Of a stretch of DNA of 64,000 nt, positions 26,486-35,390 are shown in pieces. Source of the DNA: Pseudomaricurvus sp. HS19 (GTDB taxonomy: Bacteria; Pseudomonadota; Gammaproteobacteria; Pseudomonadales; Cellvibrionaceae); assembly GCF_009857815.1 (NCBI RefSeq), contig NZ_WVVW01000009.1, positions 1 through 64,000 on the forward strand, written 5' to 3'. Below the pieces are notes generated by a model. The model saw only the letters and a program-made list of their open reading frames with translations. It was not told the origin of the DNA and searched no databases. Position 1 is the stretch's first letter, and each line of letters begins with the position of its first letter. A program made the translations under genes and the position numbers.

Positions 26486-28810
26486 ATGAAGTGCAATCGC
26501 GAACAATTTCGTCTGGCAGCCACGCCTGTGCTGCTGGGTATGGCCTTTCCCATGAGTGTGCCGGTACTGGCGCAGGAGAGTAGCAGTATCATGCTGGAGG
26601 AGGTGGTGGTCACAGCCCGTCGTAAGGACGAAAGTCTCCAGGATGTACCGCAGACCGTTAACGCTGTCGATGCTGAAACCTTCCAGAAACTTAACATCCT
26701 TAACTTTCAGGATATGCAGTCGGTTGTACCGGGTGTGACCCTGGATAGCGAAAACAACGGCTACACCAACCAGGCCAGTATGCGTGGTGTGAGTTACGAC
26801 CCGACGGCGCAGACCTCGGCATCGGTTGAGTTCTACCTTAACGATGCTCCTGTCTCTTCAGGCCAGATCTTTACCCAGGTGTTTGATGTTGGCCAGGTGG
26901 AGGTGTTGCGTGGGCCGCAGGGTACCCTGCGTGGCCGCTCAGCACCATCCGGTGCCATTACCGTGCGCACCCGCGATGTCAATTACTCCGAGTACGAGGG
27001 CTACCTGAGTTCGACCCTGACAAACAAGGGCGGCAGCAACTATCAGGGCGCCATCAATATTCCGCTGGTCTCCGACATGCTGGCCTTGCGCCTGGCAGGT
27101 GTTATGGATGAGAGCGAAGCCAATCACGTTGACAGTGTGTTCAGCGATGCGGACTCTGATGCTGATATCAAGGGCTTTCGCGCCACACTTGGTTTTTCGC
27201 CCACCGAGAATATCGACTCGCAATTGATGCATCAGCGTATCTCCAAAGACCTGGTGACCTTTGAGCAGCAGGCCGGTCAGAATCGCTCCCTGCCACACCA
27301 TGCTTCTGTCGGTTATGTGGCCCCGGAAGACCGCGTGAGCCTGATGGGCAGTCCCAACGATGTTAAAAACATTACTGAAGTGACGACACTGAACGTCAAC
27401 TGGCTGGTGGGTGGACTGGAGGTCTCCTATGTGGGTTCCTACAGCGAGCTGGTGACCCGCTCCAATTCACCGGAGGACGAGATTAATTGGATTGCCGAAA
27501 GCGATGCAACGGGCTTGTCTGCGAGTCAGGCGGCATTGTTGGTGGATGAGTGGTATCAGAATCTGCACCTGATGCGGGAGACTCGCACCCATGAGCTGCG
27601 TATCTCTCCGGAAGAGCCTGTCGCTGACTTTTTCAGCTACACCGTAGGGGTGTTTTATGAAGAGCAGGAGGGGCTGAACCTGCTGGATCGTAACTCCTTG
27701 CTGGGAATTGTTGGCTCCAGTGGCACGCCGTCCGGTGTTCTCGTGTACACGCTGCCAATGGAGCGTCCTTCTGAGTCTGATGAGCTCTCCGGCTTTGTTA
27801 ACGGCACCTTCTTCCTGAGCGATGCGACGGAACTCTCTCTCGGGGCGCGCCAGATTCGCACCCATACCAGCAACGAAACCTATATGCGTGGTAGCCGTAT
27901 CAGCTCGGACTCCAGTGATGACAATGAACTCATCTGGAACGCATCTCTGTCACATCGCTTCAGTGATGATCTCATGACCTATGCCAATGCCGGTACTGCC
28001 GTGCGTCCCGCACCTTTGGGGACCCTGGGTATCCGCGCCCTGGCGACACCTGATGCAAATATGGAGAAGGTACTGTTTCGCGATAACGAGCGCTCTATCT
28101 CCTACGAGCTGGGTATCAAGTGGGATTTCATGAATGGTCGTGGCCGACTGAATGCGGCTTATTACTATCAGGAGTTTGATGGATTCCTCCACTACTCGCC
28201 TTCCATTCTCTACTTTGGCAGTAATGGTGTTGATGATTTCAACTTCACCACCAACGCCGATGCCGAGGTACAGGGTGTGGACATCGATGTCAGTTTTCAG
28301 CTGACCGAGGAGTGGACGGCATCAGCGGTGCTTGCCTGGAACGACAGTGAGCTGCAATCCGAGGTGCCCTGTAACGATGCGTCCCGCCCGCTGGATGCTA
28401 ATAACCAGGTGAACTTTTGTGCTACTGGCGACAAGGCCAGCACCATGGCTGACTGGTCTATGGCCGTGCGTTCGGAGTACGCCTCCGAAGTGTCAGACGG
28501 TCTTGAAGGTTATGTACGCGGTATCTACTCCTACACACCGGAGAACGACAACCAGCATCAGTTCACGACTATCGACGCTTATGGTTTGCTGAACCTGTAC
28601 GTCGGTTTGCGGGATGTTGGGGGTAGCTGGGATCTGCAACTGTTTGCCAAAAACGTAACTGGCGAAGAGCAGATGACCTCCCTTGAGGATCTGCAGATTG
28701 GCGAGGGCAGCTCGCTGGCGACCGCATTGGGCGATTCCGGTTACTACACTGCTCGCTCAACCCCTTTGCGTGAAGTGGGTATCAGCGTGCGTTACAACTT
28801 CGGATCCTGA
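26486..28810 (+). CDS. TonB-dependent outer-membrane receptor (paralogue 1)
   Basis: A 774-residue outer-membrane transporter. A signal peptide ends at VPVLAQ; then a TonB-box-like segment (LEEVVVTARRKDES), the plug domain (with VEVLRGPQGTLRGRSAPSGAI, about residues 130-155) and a 22-strand barrel ending in GISVRYNFGS. It shares long identical blocks with the receptor that follows, so they arose by duplication. The substrate is not visible from sequence; the GH2 enzyme downstream suggests a glycan or glycoside. The ATG at 26486 gives a good signal peptide; upstream ATG 26477 is also in frame. Confidence 0.92.
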   Translation: MKCNREQFRLAATPVLLGMAFPMSVPVLAQESSSIMLEEVVVTARRKDESLQDVPQTVNAVDAETFQKLNILNFQDMQSVVPGVTLDSENNGYTNQASMRGVSYDPTAQTSASVEFYLNDAPVSSGQIFTQVFDVGQVEVLRGPQGTLRGRSAPSGAITVRTRDVNYSEYEGYLSSTLTNKGGSNYQGAINIPLVSDMLALRLAGVMDESEANHVDSVFSDADSDADIKGFRATLGFSPTENIDSQLMHQRISKDLVTFEQQAGQNRSLPHHASVGYVAPEDRVSLMGSPNDVKNITEVTTLNVNWLVGGLEVSYVGSYSELVTRSNSPEDEINWIAESDATGLSASQAALLVDEWYQNLHLMRETRTHELRISPEEPVADFFSYTVGVFYEEQEGLNLLDRNSLLGIVGSSGTPSGVLVYTLPMERPSESDELSGFVNGTFFLSDATELSLGARQIRTHTSNETYMRGSRISSDSSDDNELIWNASLSHRFSDDLMTYANAGTAVRPAPLGTLGIRALATPDANMEKVLFRDNERSISYELGIKWDFMNGRGRLNAAYYYQEFDGFLHYSPSILYFGSNGVDDFNFTTNADAEVQGVDIDVSFQLTEEWTASAVLAWNDSELQSEVPCNDASRPLDANNQVNFCATGDKASTMADWSMAVRSEYASEVSDGLEGYVRGIYSYTPENDNQHQFTTIDAYGLLNLYVGLRDVGGSWDLQLFAKNVTGEEQMTSLEDLQIGEGSSLATALGDSGYYTARSTPLREVGISVRYNFGS

Positions 28811-28823
28811 TTGTAAGAACCTG

Positions 28824-28861
28824 TGGGAGTGGCCAGATTCTCCTGGCTCAGGTCGCTCCCA
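28824..28861. repeat. REP-like imperfect hairpin
   Basis: TGGGAG pairs with CTCCCA and, inside, GCCAG with CTGGC. The GTGGGAGYG core resembles pseudomonad REP units and appears again near 44167. It lies just after the first receptor's stop codon. Confidence 0.45.
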
Positions 28862-28912
28862 TCGGGGGCCCGCGAGGGTCAGTGTGTATCTTGCATCGTT
28901 TAGGTGCTTTGT

Positions 28913-28947
28913 GGCGGTGGAGCTCTCCGGAGCTTGCCGCCTTTTTT
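28913..28947 (+). terminator. Rho-independent terminator after the first TonB receptor
   Basis: GGCGG-tgg-AGCTC-TCCG-GAGCT-tg-CCGCC followed by six T. It lies about 100 bases after the stop codon and separates the two receptor genes into their own transcripts. Confidence 0.75.
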
Positions 28948-28987
28948 GTTCCTGATTTCTGTTCTTCCTGCAGTGCCTGTCTTCCAG

Positions 28988-29029
28988 GTGCTGGCCGTGA
29001 GGCTCCCGGCCAGCACTATCTCCTTTTTT
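28988..29029 (+). terminator. Second hairpin with T tract
   Basis: GTGCTGGCCG and CGGCCAGCAC form a 10-bp perfect stem with a nine-base loop; TTTTTT comes seven bases later. A back-up terminator, or a structure read from a promoter in between. The 608-base gap between the receptors holds these two hairpins, a REP-like unit and the promoter at 29268, and no gene. Confidence 0.5.
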
Positions 29030-29255
29030 CGTCAGCAGACCGTAGTTCGCGTCGTTTCCGTGGGGGTGGCCCCCAAGTGTGCAGTTGCCATCAGTCCCGC
29101 CGGGTAAATACGTCCTTTCTGCGGCCTCCTGGATAGCCTGACTCTCTATGTTCCCTGATGCGCTTCACCTGGTGATGGGGCTGGCGAGGCGGCTGTGCGG
29201 GCCTTTCTGGCCTGGGTATCGCGGGCCGTGAGGGGGTCTGCAGCATGCGGTAATG

Positions 29256-29296
29256 TGGTAAGGCCAATTGACCGGTTTTTGGTCGTTCTATAGAAT
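29256..29296 (+). promoter_or_regulatory. Promoter and operator-like site of the second TonB receptor
   Basis: TTGACC (29268-29273), 17 bases, TAGAAT (29291-29296) form a good sigma-70 promoter. TGGTAAGGCCAAT (29257-29269) lies against the -35 box. The same 13 bases occur against the -35 box of the GH2 gene (32012-32024). The half-sites resemble GntR-family operators such as TTGGTnnACCAA of UxuR/ExuR or PdhR, with one base changed. Confidence 0.6.
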
Positions 29297-29418
29297 GCCC
29301 CGCCGTATGTTCCCGGGAGGGTTCCGCAACTGCACCGTTTCGAGCGGTCGGCGGCCCCGAAAATACAGAAAGATAGCCGGGTCAACAGCTCCATGATGTA
29401 CAGATGTAGGAGAGAGAG

Positions 29419-31809
29419 ATGAAAGCGAACAAACCCATGATGCGTGGCGCGGCCGCGCTGGCCCTGGCCTTCCCGATGAGTATTCCTGTACTGGCCCAGG
29501 AGAGCAGCGGCTTCATGCTGGAAGAGGTGGTGGTAACCGCCCGCCGCAAGGACGAGAGCCTGCAGGATGTGCCCCAGACCGTAAACGCGGTGGGCTCCGA
29601 TACCTTCGAAAAGCTCAATATTCTTAACTTCCAGGACATGCAGTCGGTCGTACCTGGTGTCAGCCTGGACAGTGGCTCCAACGGCTTCAGCACCCAGGCT
29701 ACCATGCGCGGCGTCGACTTCAGCATTGAGTCAGGCGTGGCACCATCGGTTGAGTTTTACCTCAACGATGCGCCGGTAGAGTCCAACCAGATCTTCACCC
29801 AGGTGTTCGATGTGGGCCAGGTGGAAGTGCTGCGTGGTCCCCAGGGCACCCTGCGTGGGCGTTCCGCTCCCTCCGGTGCCATTACCGTACGCAGCCGCGC
29901 AGCCAACTTCGACAGTCTCGAAGGCTACGTGAATGCCACCGCCAACAACAAGGGCGGCACCAACTACCAGGGCGCCATCAACCTGCCACTGATCGAAGAG
30001 AAGCTGGCCCTGCGCCTGGCCGGTGTGGTGGACGAGAACGAAGTGGATGGCGTGACCAGTGTTTTCCACGACGTGGACCCGGATTCCGATGTTCAGGGCT
30101 TCCGTGCGACCCTGGGCTTTGCACCTACCGATAACTTTGATGGCCAGCTGATGCATCAGCGCATCAGCAAGGACCTGGTGACCAACCCTCAGTACGCTGG
30201 CCTGAATACCAGCATGGCGCACCACAGCGGCATTGGCCGGATCGATCCTGAAGATCGCAAAAGCGTCTTCGGCTCGCCTAACAAGGTAGAGACCGACCTG
30301 GAGGTCACCACCCTCAACCTGAACTGGCTGGTGGGCGGCTTTGAGCTGACCTACGTGGGCCAGTACAGCGAATACCAGAACGACGCCAACTCGCCTTACG
30401 ATAAGGCCAACTGGATCAACGATTCCAACGGTGGCGAGTTCTCCCTCGGACCAATGGGCACTGCTGTCAATCGCGATGAATGGTTCCAGAACCTGGACCT
30501 GTACCAGCAGCAGGAGTCCCATGAAATCCGCATTACCCCGGAAGAGCCCATTGCCGACTTCTTCAGCTACACCGTAGGTCTCTTTTATCAGGAGAAGTAC
30601 GGTCGCAACCTGCTGGATTCCAACACCATTCTCAGTGCTGATCTGAACCCGCAGCTGGGCGCCCTGAACCCGACTGCCAATGGCGGTGCATATATCCTGA
30701 CCAACTACATTGATCGTCCTTCTGAGTCAGACGAACTGTCGGCGTTCTTTAACACCACTTTCTACCTGACAGACGCTACCGAGTTGTCCGCGGGTGTGCG
30801 CCAGATTCGCAGCCATATCTGGAACACTACCTACGTTAACGGCAGTGAAGTCTCCGGCGCGAAAATCAAGGGTGACGATAACGAGCTGATCTGGAACGTC
30901 TCCCTCTCCCACCGCTTCAACGATGACCTGATGGTCTACGGTAACGTGGGTACTGCTGTGCGTCCTGGTCCTGTCGGTGCCCTGGGCGTGAACAACCTCT
31001 CCACCCCGGACGCCAATATGGCGAAGGTGGTGGCTGATCGCGACAACGAGCGTTCCATCAGCTACGAAGTTGGCTTCAAACTGGACTTCCTGGATGGTCG
31101 TGGTCGCCTGAACGCTGCCTACTTCTACCAGGACTTCGAAAACTATATCTACTACTCACCAACCACGCAGTACTTTGGTACCAACGGTATCGAGAGCTTT
31201 AACTTCACCAGCAACGCCGACGCCGTGGTACAGGGTGTTGACCTGGATGCGACCTACCAGTTGCTGGAAAACTGGAACGTGGCTGCGGTATTCAGCTGGA
31301 ACGAGAGCGAGCTGCAGAGCGCCGTGCCTTGTAACGATGGCAACCTCGACGGTCGTCCGGATCAGGTGGACCCGAGTGTCAGCGGTAGCCTCAATGCCGG
31401 TCACCAGATTGCTTTCTGTGACACCGGTGACTCCGCCAGCAGCGCCCCCAACTGGTCGGCGTCCCTGCGCTCCGAATACTTCACCGAAGTGTCCGGCGAC
31501 ATGGAAGCCTACGTTCGTGGTATCTACTCCTACTACCCGGAGAACGACAACAAGCACCGCTACACCACCATCGACAGCTATGGTCTGCTGAACGTGTTCT
31601 TCGGTGTGCGTGATATCGCCGGTGCCTGGGATCTGCAACTGTTTGCCAAGAACGTCACTGACGAAGTTGAAACCCTCTCCTACGAAGATGTGATGGAAGG
31701 TGCGGGCGGTACCCTGGCCAACTACGTGGGTGACTCCGGTTACTACGCCGTGCAGCTGACTCCACGTCGTGAAGTGGGTATCAGTGTGCGTTACAACTTC
31801 GGTATGTAA
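29419..31809 (+). CDS. TonB-dependent outer-membrane receptor (paralogue 2)
   Basis: A 796-residue outer-membrane transporter with a signal peptide ending at IPVLAQ, TonB-box-like LEEVVVTARRKDES, plug domain with EVLRGPQGTLRGRSAPSGAI and a barrel ending GISVRYNFGM. It is a close tandem paralogue of the preceding gene, with identical stretches through plug and barrel and differences mainly in surface-loop regions. Its codons are more uniform (mostly C-ending) than those of paralogue 1, which suggests higher expression. AGGAG lies six bases before the ATG. It shares its operator-like sequence with the GH2 gene that follows. Confidence 0.93.
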   Translation: MKANKPMMRGAAALALAFPMSIPVLAQESSGFMLEEVVVTARRKDESLQDVPQTVNAVGSDTFEKLNILNFQDMQSVVPGVSLDSGSNGFSTQATMRGVDFSIESGVAPSVEFYLNDAPVESNQIFTQVFDVGQVEVLRGPQGTLRGRSAPSGAITVRSRAANFDSLEGYVNATANNKGGTNYQGAINLPLIEEKLALRLAGVVDENEVDGVTSVFHDVDPDSDVQGFRATLGFAPTDNFDGQLMHQRISKDLVTNPQYAGLNTSMAHHSGIGRIDPEDRKSVFGSPNKVETDLEVTTLNLNWLVGGFELTYVGQYSEYQNDANSPYDKANWINDSNGGEFSLGPMGTAVNRDEWFQNLDLYQQQESHEIRITPEEPIADFFSYTVGLFYQEKYGRNLLDSNTILSADLNPQLGALNPTANGGAYILTNYIDRPSESDELSAFFNTTFYLTDATELSAGVRQIRSHIWNTTYVNGSEVSGAKIKGDDNELIWNVSLSHRFNDDLMVYGNVGTAVRPGPVGALGVNNLSTPDANMAKVVADRDNERSISYEVGFKLDFLDGRGRLNAAYFYQDFENYIYYSPTTQYFGTNGIESFNFTSNADAVVQGVDLDATYQLLENWNVAAVFSWNESELQSAVPCNDGNLDGRPDQVDPSVSGSLNAGHQIAFCDTGDSASSAPNWSASLRSEYFTEVSGDMEAYVRGIYSYYPENDNKHRYTTIDSYGLLNVFFGVRDIAGAWDLQLFAKNVTDEVETLSYEDVMEGAGGTLANYVGDSGYYAVQLTPRREVGISVRYNFGM

Positions 31810-31824
31810 CACCAGAACCTGAAT

Positions 31825-31859
31825 GGGGCAGGCCGTTTTTCTGGTCTTGGGCCTGCCCC
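31825..31859 (+). terminator. Hairpin after the second TonB receptor
   Basis: GGGGCAGGCC and GGCCTGCCCC form a 10-bp perfect stem with a 15-base T-rich loop, 15 bases after the stop. The T tract after it is short, so it is a moderate terminator. Confidence 0.55.
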
Positions 31860-32009
31860 TATATTTAGGTGTTTTACCAAGGCCAGTGTGCAATCTTGTC
31901 ATTTTTGCTTTATGCGGCGGTGTGCTCCCTGTGGGTATACCGCTTTTTTTTGCCTGAGCTATACAGGGGTGGTCTCTGACTGCTGATGAGGCCTGCTTTT
32001 ATTGTCAAG

Positions 32010-32053
32010 ATTGGTAAGGCCAATATTGACAGTCCAGCCTCTCCTGCCAGAAT
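32010..32053 (+). promoter_or_regulatory. Promoter and operator-like site of the GH2 gene
   Basis: ATTGGTAAGGCCAAT (32010-32024) is an imperfect inverted repeat (ATTGG / CCAAT). It abuts TTGACA (32026-32031), followed at 16 bp by CAGAAT (32048-32053). The arrangement repeats that at 29257-29296. A leader of about 160 bases follows before the start codon; the short frame at 31986-32222 that covers this promoter is not a gene. Confidence 0.6.
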
Positions 32054-32223
32054 GAAAGCCCCTGTATTGGCCGTAGTGGCGATAGCGTATTCGCTTGCGG
32101 TTGAGGTATGGGGGAACAGGTCGCTGAAGGCTTTTCAGTGGGCTGGGCTACTGTTGCTTTTCCCGGGCATGCAAGCCGTTTTCCAGATTTTGCTTCAGAG
32201 TGATAATTCAGAGAGCGTTTGAT

Positions 32224-34341
32224 ATGAATAATAAATATTGGTCGGCCCGGAGTGGCTGGCAACTGTTGCTGGTGGCATTGCTGCTGCCATTTTTTTCCGT
32301 GGTACAGGCGGCGGAGAAGAAGGATGAACACGAAGCTGCCATGGACTTTTTCAAAGGTGAGCCGGATCAGGGCTACCCGGACATCAGTCCGCTACTGGTG
32401 AATGCCCAGGGCCGTGACTACCAGTCGCTCAACGGCATGTGGAATATCATGATTGATGAGGCGGGCATGGGCTGGCGGGTTATCACCAAACATGATTATT
32501 ACGATACTGGTGAGATCTACCCCAAGACCGGCATGGAACTGCTGGAGCACAGTTTCGATGACCGCAAGCAGCTGCGTGTGCCCGGTGACTGGAACAGCCA
32601 GGCCCCGGAGCTGGATCGCTACCGCAGTCGAATCCTCTATCAGAAATCCGTCGATCTGAAGCCCAAAGCCGGACAGCGTTACTTTGTCCACTTCGGCGCA
32701 TCCAACTACACCACTGACCTGTTTGTGAATGACAAGCTGGTAGGTCGCCACATTGGTGGCTATACCTCGTTCAATTTTGATGTAACTGATTTCGTGCAGA
32801 AAGGCAGCAACAACATCATTGTACGTGTCGATGCCAACCTGGATGAGACCACCATTCCCACCATGCGAACTTCCGACTTCTGGAAGTATGGCGGCTTGAT
32901 TGGTGATGTCGGCCTGGTCACAGTCCCGGATACCTTTATCTCCCAATACCATGTTTACCTGAGCGACCGTGAGAAAAACGAGATCAGCGGTTGGGTGCAG
33001 CTGGCCGGCGGCAAGGTTGCCGGGCAAAAGGTCGAGTTGAAAATCGGCAAGGCCAGAGTGAAAACCTCTGCGGTGACCGATGCCAAAGGGCGTGCAAACT
33101 TTAAGGTGCAGGCACAGAAGCTTGATCTGTGGTCGCCCGAAAATCCTTATCTCTACGATGTATCACTGGCGCAGGGCAAGGAGCGCATCAAGGATCGCAT
33201 CGGTTTCCGTACCATTGCGGTTGATGGCCTGAACATCCTGCTGAATGGCGAGCCCATCAAGCTCTACGGTATCAGCATGCATGCGGAAACTCCGCTGCAC
33301 CCGGGTATGGCCTCCACCCACGAGGATGTGCTGGCGAGCCTGAAACTGGTGAAGGAGCTCAACACTAACTACATTCGCCTGGCCCACTACCCGCACAGTG
33401 AGTACACCCTGAAGCTGGCCGATGAGATGGGGCTGATGGTCTGGAGTGAAGTGCCCATTGTCTCCCTTATCGATTGGGAAAACGCCGATACCCTGGCAGT
33501 GGCGAAAAGCCAGGTGGCTGAGAATGTCACCCGGGATATGAACCGCGCGTCCATTATTCTGTGGTCCGTGTCCAATGAGAGTTTCCCCCAGACCCAGGCG
33601 CGTCTCGACTTCCTCACAACATTGGTGGAGACGGCTCGTTCACTGGATGACAGCAAGCGACCGATTACCTCGGCACTGGTTGGTGGTCAGGGTGAGGAGT
33701 TTGCCGAGCTCGGCAAAGCTATCTTCGCCGGTATCCTGCGCCATCCCAAACTGGCCGAAGCGGATCGCCAACGGCTGATGGCCATGGCCGCGAAAATGGC
33801 GGGTGGCAAGGCGCCAGCACAACCGTCGCAGTCTGAGGGTGAGCAGGTGATCGAAGTGGCGGTTACCGATGCGCTGGGTAAAGTGGTGGATGTGGCCGGT
33901 TACAACCAGTACTTCGGCTGGTACTACGCCAAATTTTTCTCCCAGATGACCCAGGTGGATCAGGGCATTGTGCGTGATGTGATCATTGACAACATCATGC
34001 CCCGTGTACGCTTCACCAATCCGTACGGCAAGCCGATGATCATCTCCGAGTTCGGAGCCGGTGCCAAAAAAGGCCTGCGCTCTGAAGAGGGATTGATGTG
34101 GTCCGAGGAGTATCAGGCCCGTGTGTTCCGCGCCCAGCTGGATATGTTGCCTCGCAGCGAATTTGTGCAGGGTATGTCGCCGTGGGTGCTGAAGGATTTT
34201 CGCTCCCATTTGCGTGAGTTGAACGGTATCCAGGACACCTACAATCGCAAGGGTCTGGTGTCGGAGACCGGTGAAAAGAAACTTGCCTTTGATGTGCTGG
34301 CGGATTTCTATCGCCAGCAGCAGGACAAGTCTGCCGACTAA
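32224..34341 (+). CDS. Secreted glycoside hydrolase family 2, beta-glucuronidase-like
   Basis: A 705-residue exported enzyme: signal peptide to about residue 30 (VVQAA), GH2 sugar-binding jelly roll (about 60-240), immunoglobulin-like domain (about 240-330) and a TIM barrel. The acid/base Glu is in SVSNES (residue 452) and the nucleophile in ISEFGAG (residue 609). Near the C-terminus YNRKG gives N674-x-K676, the motif with which beta-glucuronidases bind the sugar carboxylate (N566-K568 in E. coli GUS). Between the two glutamates are about 157 residues against 91 in E. coli GUS, so an insertion of about 65 residues is present. It probably cleaves a glucuronide or other beta-uronide in the periplasm. 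Confidence 0.85.
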   Translation: MNNKYWSARSGWQLLLVALLLPFFSVVQAAEKKDEHEAAMDFFKGEPDQGYPDISPLLVNAQGRDYQSLNGMWNIMIDEAGMGWRVITKHDYYDTGEIYPKTGMELLEHSFDDRKQLRVPGDWNSQAPELDRYRSRILYQKSVDLKPKAGQRYFVHFGASNYTTDLFVNDKLVGRHIGGYTSFNFDVTDFVQKGSNNIIVRVDANLDETTIPTMRTSDFWKYGGLIGDVGLVTVPDTFISQYHVYLSDREKNEISGWVQLAGGKVAGQKVELKIGKARVKTSAVTDAKGRANFKVQAQKLDLWSPENPYLYDVSLAQGKERIKDRIGFRTIAVDGLNILLNGEPIKLYGISMHAETPLHPGMASTHEDVLASLKLVKELNTNYIRLAHYPHSEYTLKLADEMGLMVWSEVPIVSLIDWENADTLAVAKSQVAENVTRDMNRASIILWSVSNESFPQTQARLDFLTTLVETARSLDDSKRPITSALVGGQGEEFAELGKAIFAGILRHPKLAEADRQRLMAMAAKMAGGKAPAQPSQSEGEQVIEVAVTDALGKVVDVAGYNQYFGWYYAKFFSQMTQVDQGIVRDVIIDNIMPRVRFTNPYGKPMIISEFGAGAKKGLRSEEGLMWSEEYQARVFRAQLDMLPRSEFVQGMSPWVLKDFRSHLRELNGIQDTYNRKGLVSETGEKKLAFDVLADFYRQQQDKSAD

Positions 34342-34350
34342 ACCTCGTTT

Positions 34351-34386
34351 GACACAGCAGCGGAAAATCATTTCCGCTGCTGTGTC
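34351..34386 (+). terminator. Strong hairpin after the GH2 gene
   Basis: A 16-bp perfect stem (GACACAGCAGCGGAAA and its complement) with the loop ATCA, nine bases after the stop codon. The following sequence is pyrimidine-rich (TCTCTTCCCTGTTTT). Likely terminator, perhaps serving both strands. Confidence 0.65.
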
Positions 34387-34483
34387 TCTCTTCCCTGTTT
34401 TCTGTTGCCAACCTGTGGCAGATGTCTTGTACGTTCGTGCGGTGGCTATTGTGTGCCGTGCGTCGTTTTTACTTTCCCCTCCG

Positions 34484-35077
34484 TCACTCAGGCAGCTGTA
34501 TATCCAGCCCGGCCAACAGGTTGTAATAGGCGGCTACCGTAAGTATGCCCAGCCCCAGCACCAGTATCAGGCGGTAATTGAAACCGTGACGGTGATACTT
34601 TTCCCTGTGTGAATGACGGGTAACGTCCATCATCTCATCACCAAACCAGATCGACAGGAAGGTGCCCAGGGCACTGATCAGCAGAATGCTCCAGTAGGGG
34701 AGGGGTTGAGTGAGTATCTGTTCCAGCAGGCGGGTGAGAAACGTCAGTGCGTAAGTGTCGCGGTACATCAATAGCATCACGATATTGATGGCGACGGCCA
34801 CCAGCCACACCACCAGCTGGGTGGTGGCCATGCGTACATTAAAGAGTAAACGCACGGGAAAGGCGACAATAAACCCGCCGTCGGCGATGGGCGTGCAGAG
34901 CACGAAAAAACTCCAGCTCAGCAGCGCCAGCCCGAAGCCGGTGGCGGCATTGAATTTCCACGCCACGTAGAGAAAGTAGGCCACCAGCACGGAGATCAGG
35001 GCGAGAAATTTGAGCAGGCTTTCCAGGTGGGTCTGGTGGCTGTGGTGAAACCGGGCTGGGGTTCCGGGTAAAACCAT
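34484..35077 (-). CDS. Polytopic membrane protein of unknown function
   Basis: A 197-residue inner-membrane protein with five hydrophobic segments (about residues 22-41, 45-75, 84-106, 125-145 and 168-188). The loop GDEMMDVTRHSHREKYHRHGFN between the last two is rich in His and charged residues. I recognise no family function. The ATG at 35077 has AGGAG nine bases upstream. It converges on the GH2 gene. The 313-base gap to the next gene upstream shows no further gene. Confidence 0.75.
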   Translation of the reverse strand: MVLPGTPARFHHSHQTHLESLLKFLALISVLVAYFLYVAWKFNAATGFGLALLSWSFFVLCTPIADGGFIVAFPVRLLFNVRMATTQLVVWLVAVAINIVMLLMYRDTYALTFLTRLLEQILTQPLPYWSILLISALGTFLSIWFGDEMMDVTRHSHREKYHRHGFNYRLILVLGLGILTVAAYYNLLAGLDIQLPE

Positions 35078-35356
35078 GGTGCTGGTCTCCTGGTGCTTTA
35101 ACGCAGCTTCGGCCGCTGGCAGGGTGTCCCGGGGTTGCCGGGTGTTCCGGTGTCGCAGCGCAGTGCTGTCGCCGTCAACGCGCGGATTGGTTACTGCTTC
35201 ATTACCTTATGCCAGTTTACAGACACTTGCCAGAGAGCGGGGATGGTGTGGCGGGCTACCAGCGCCTGGTACTGTTATACGGTGCTGCCGGGCGGGGAGA
35301 CACAGGCAAATCGAAGAGGGGCTTTGCAGCTTGGCGACCGGGACAGGTTGCGGGGA

Positions 35357-35382
35357 CGGAAGCCCGGTTGCCCGGGCTTCCG
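35357..35382 (-). terminator. Hairpin after the beta-helix gene
   Basis: CGGAAGCCCGG and CCGGGCTTCCG form an 11-bp perfect stem with a four-base loop, nine bases beyond the stop of the minus-strand gene. No T tract follows. Confidence 0.4.
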
Positions 35383-35390
35383 TGGGACAT

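Noticed and set aside
31986-32222. Possible small membrane protein before the GH2 gene
   Set aside because: It covers the GH2 promoter and operator, has no ribosome-binding site and a composition unlike real small membrane proteins.
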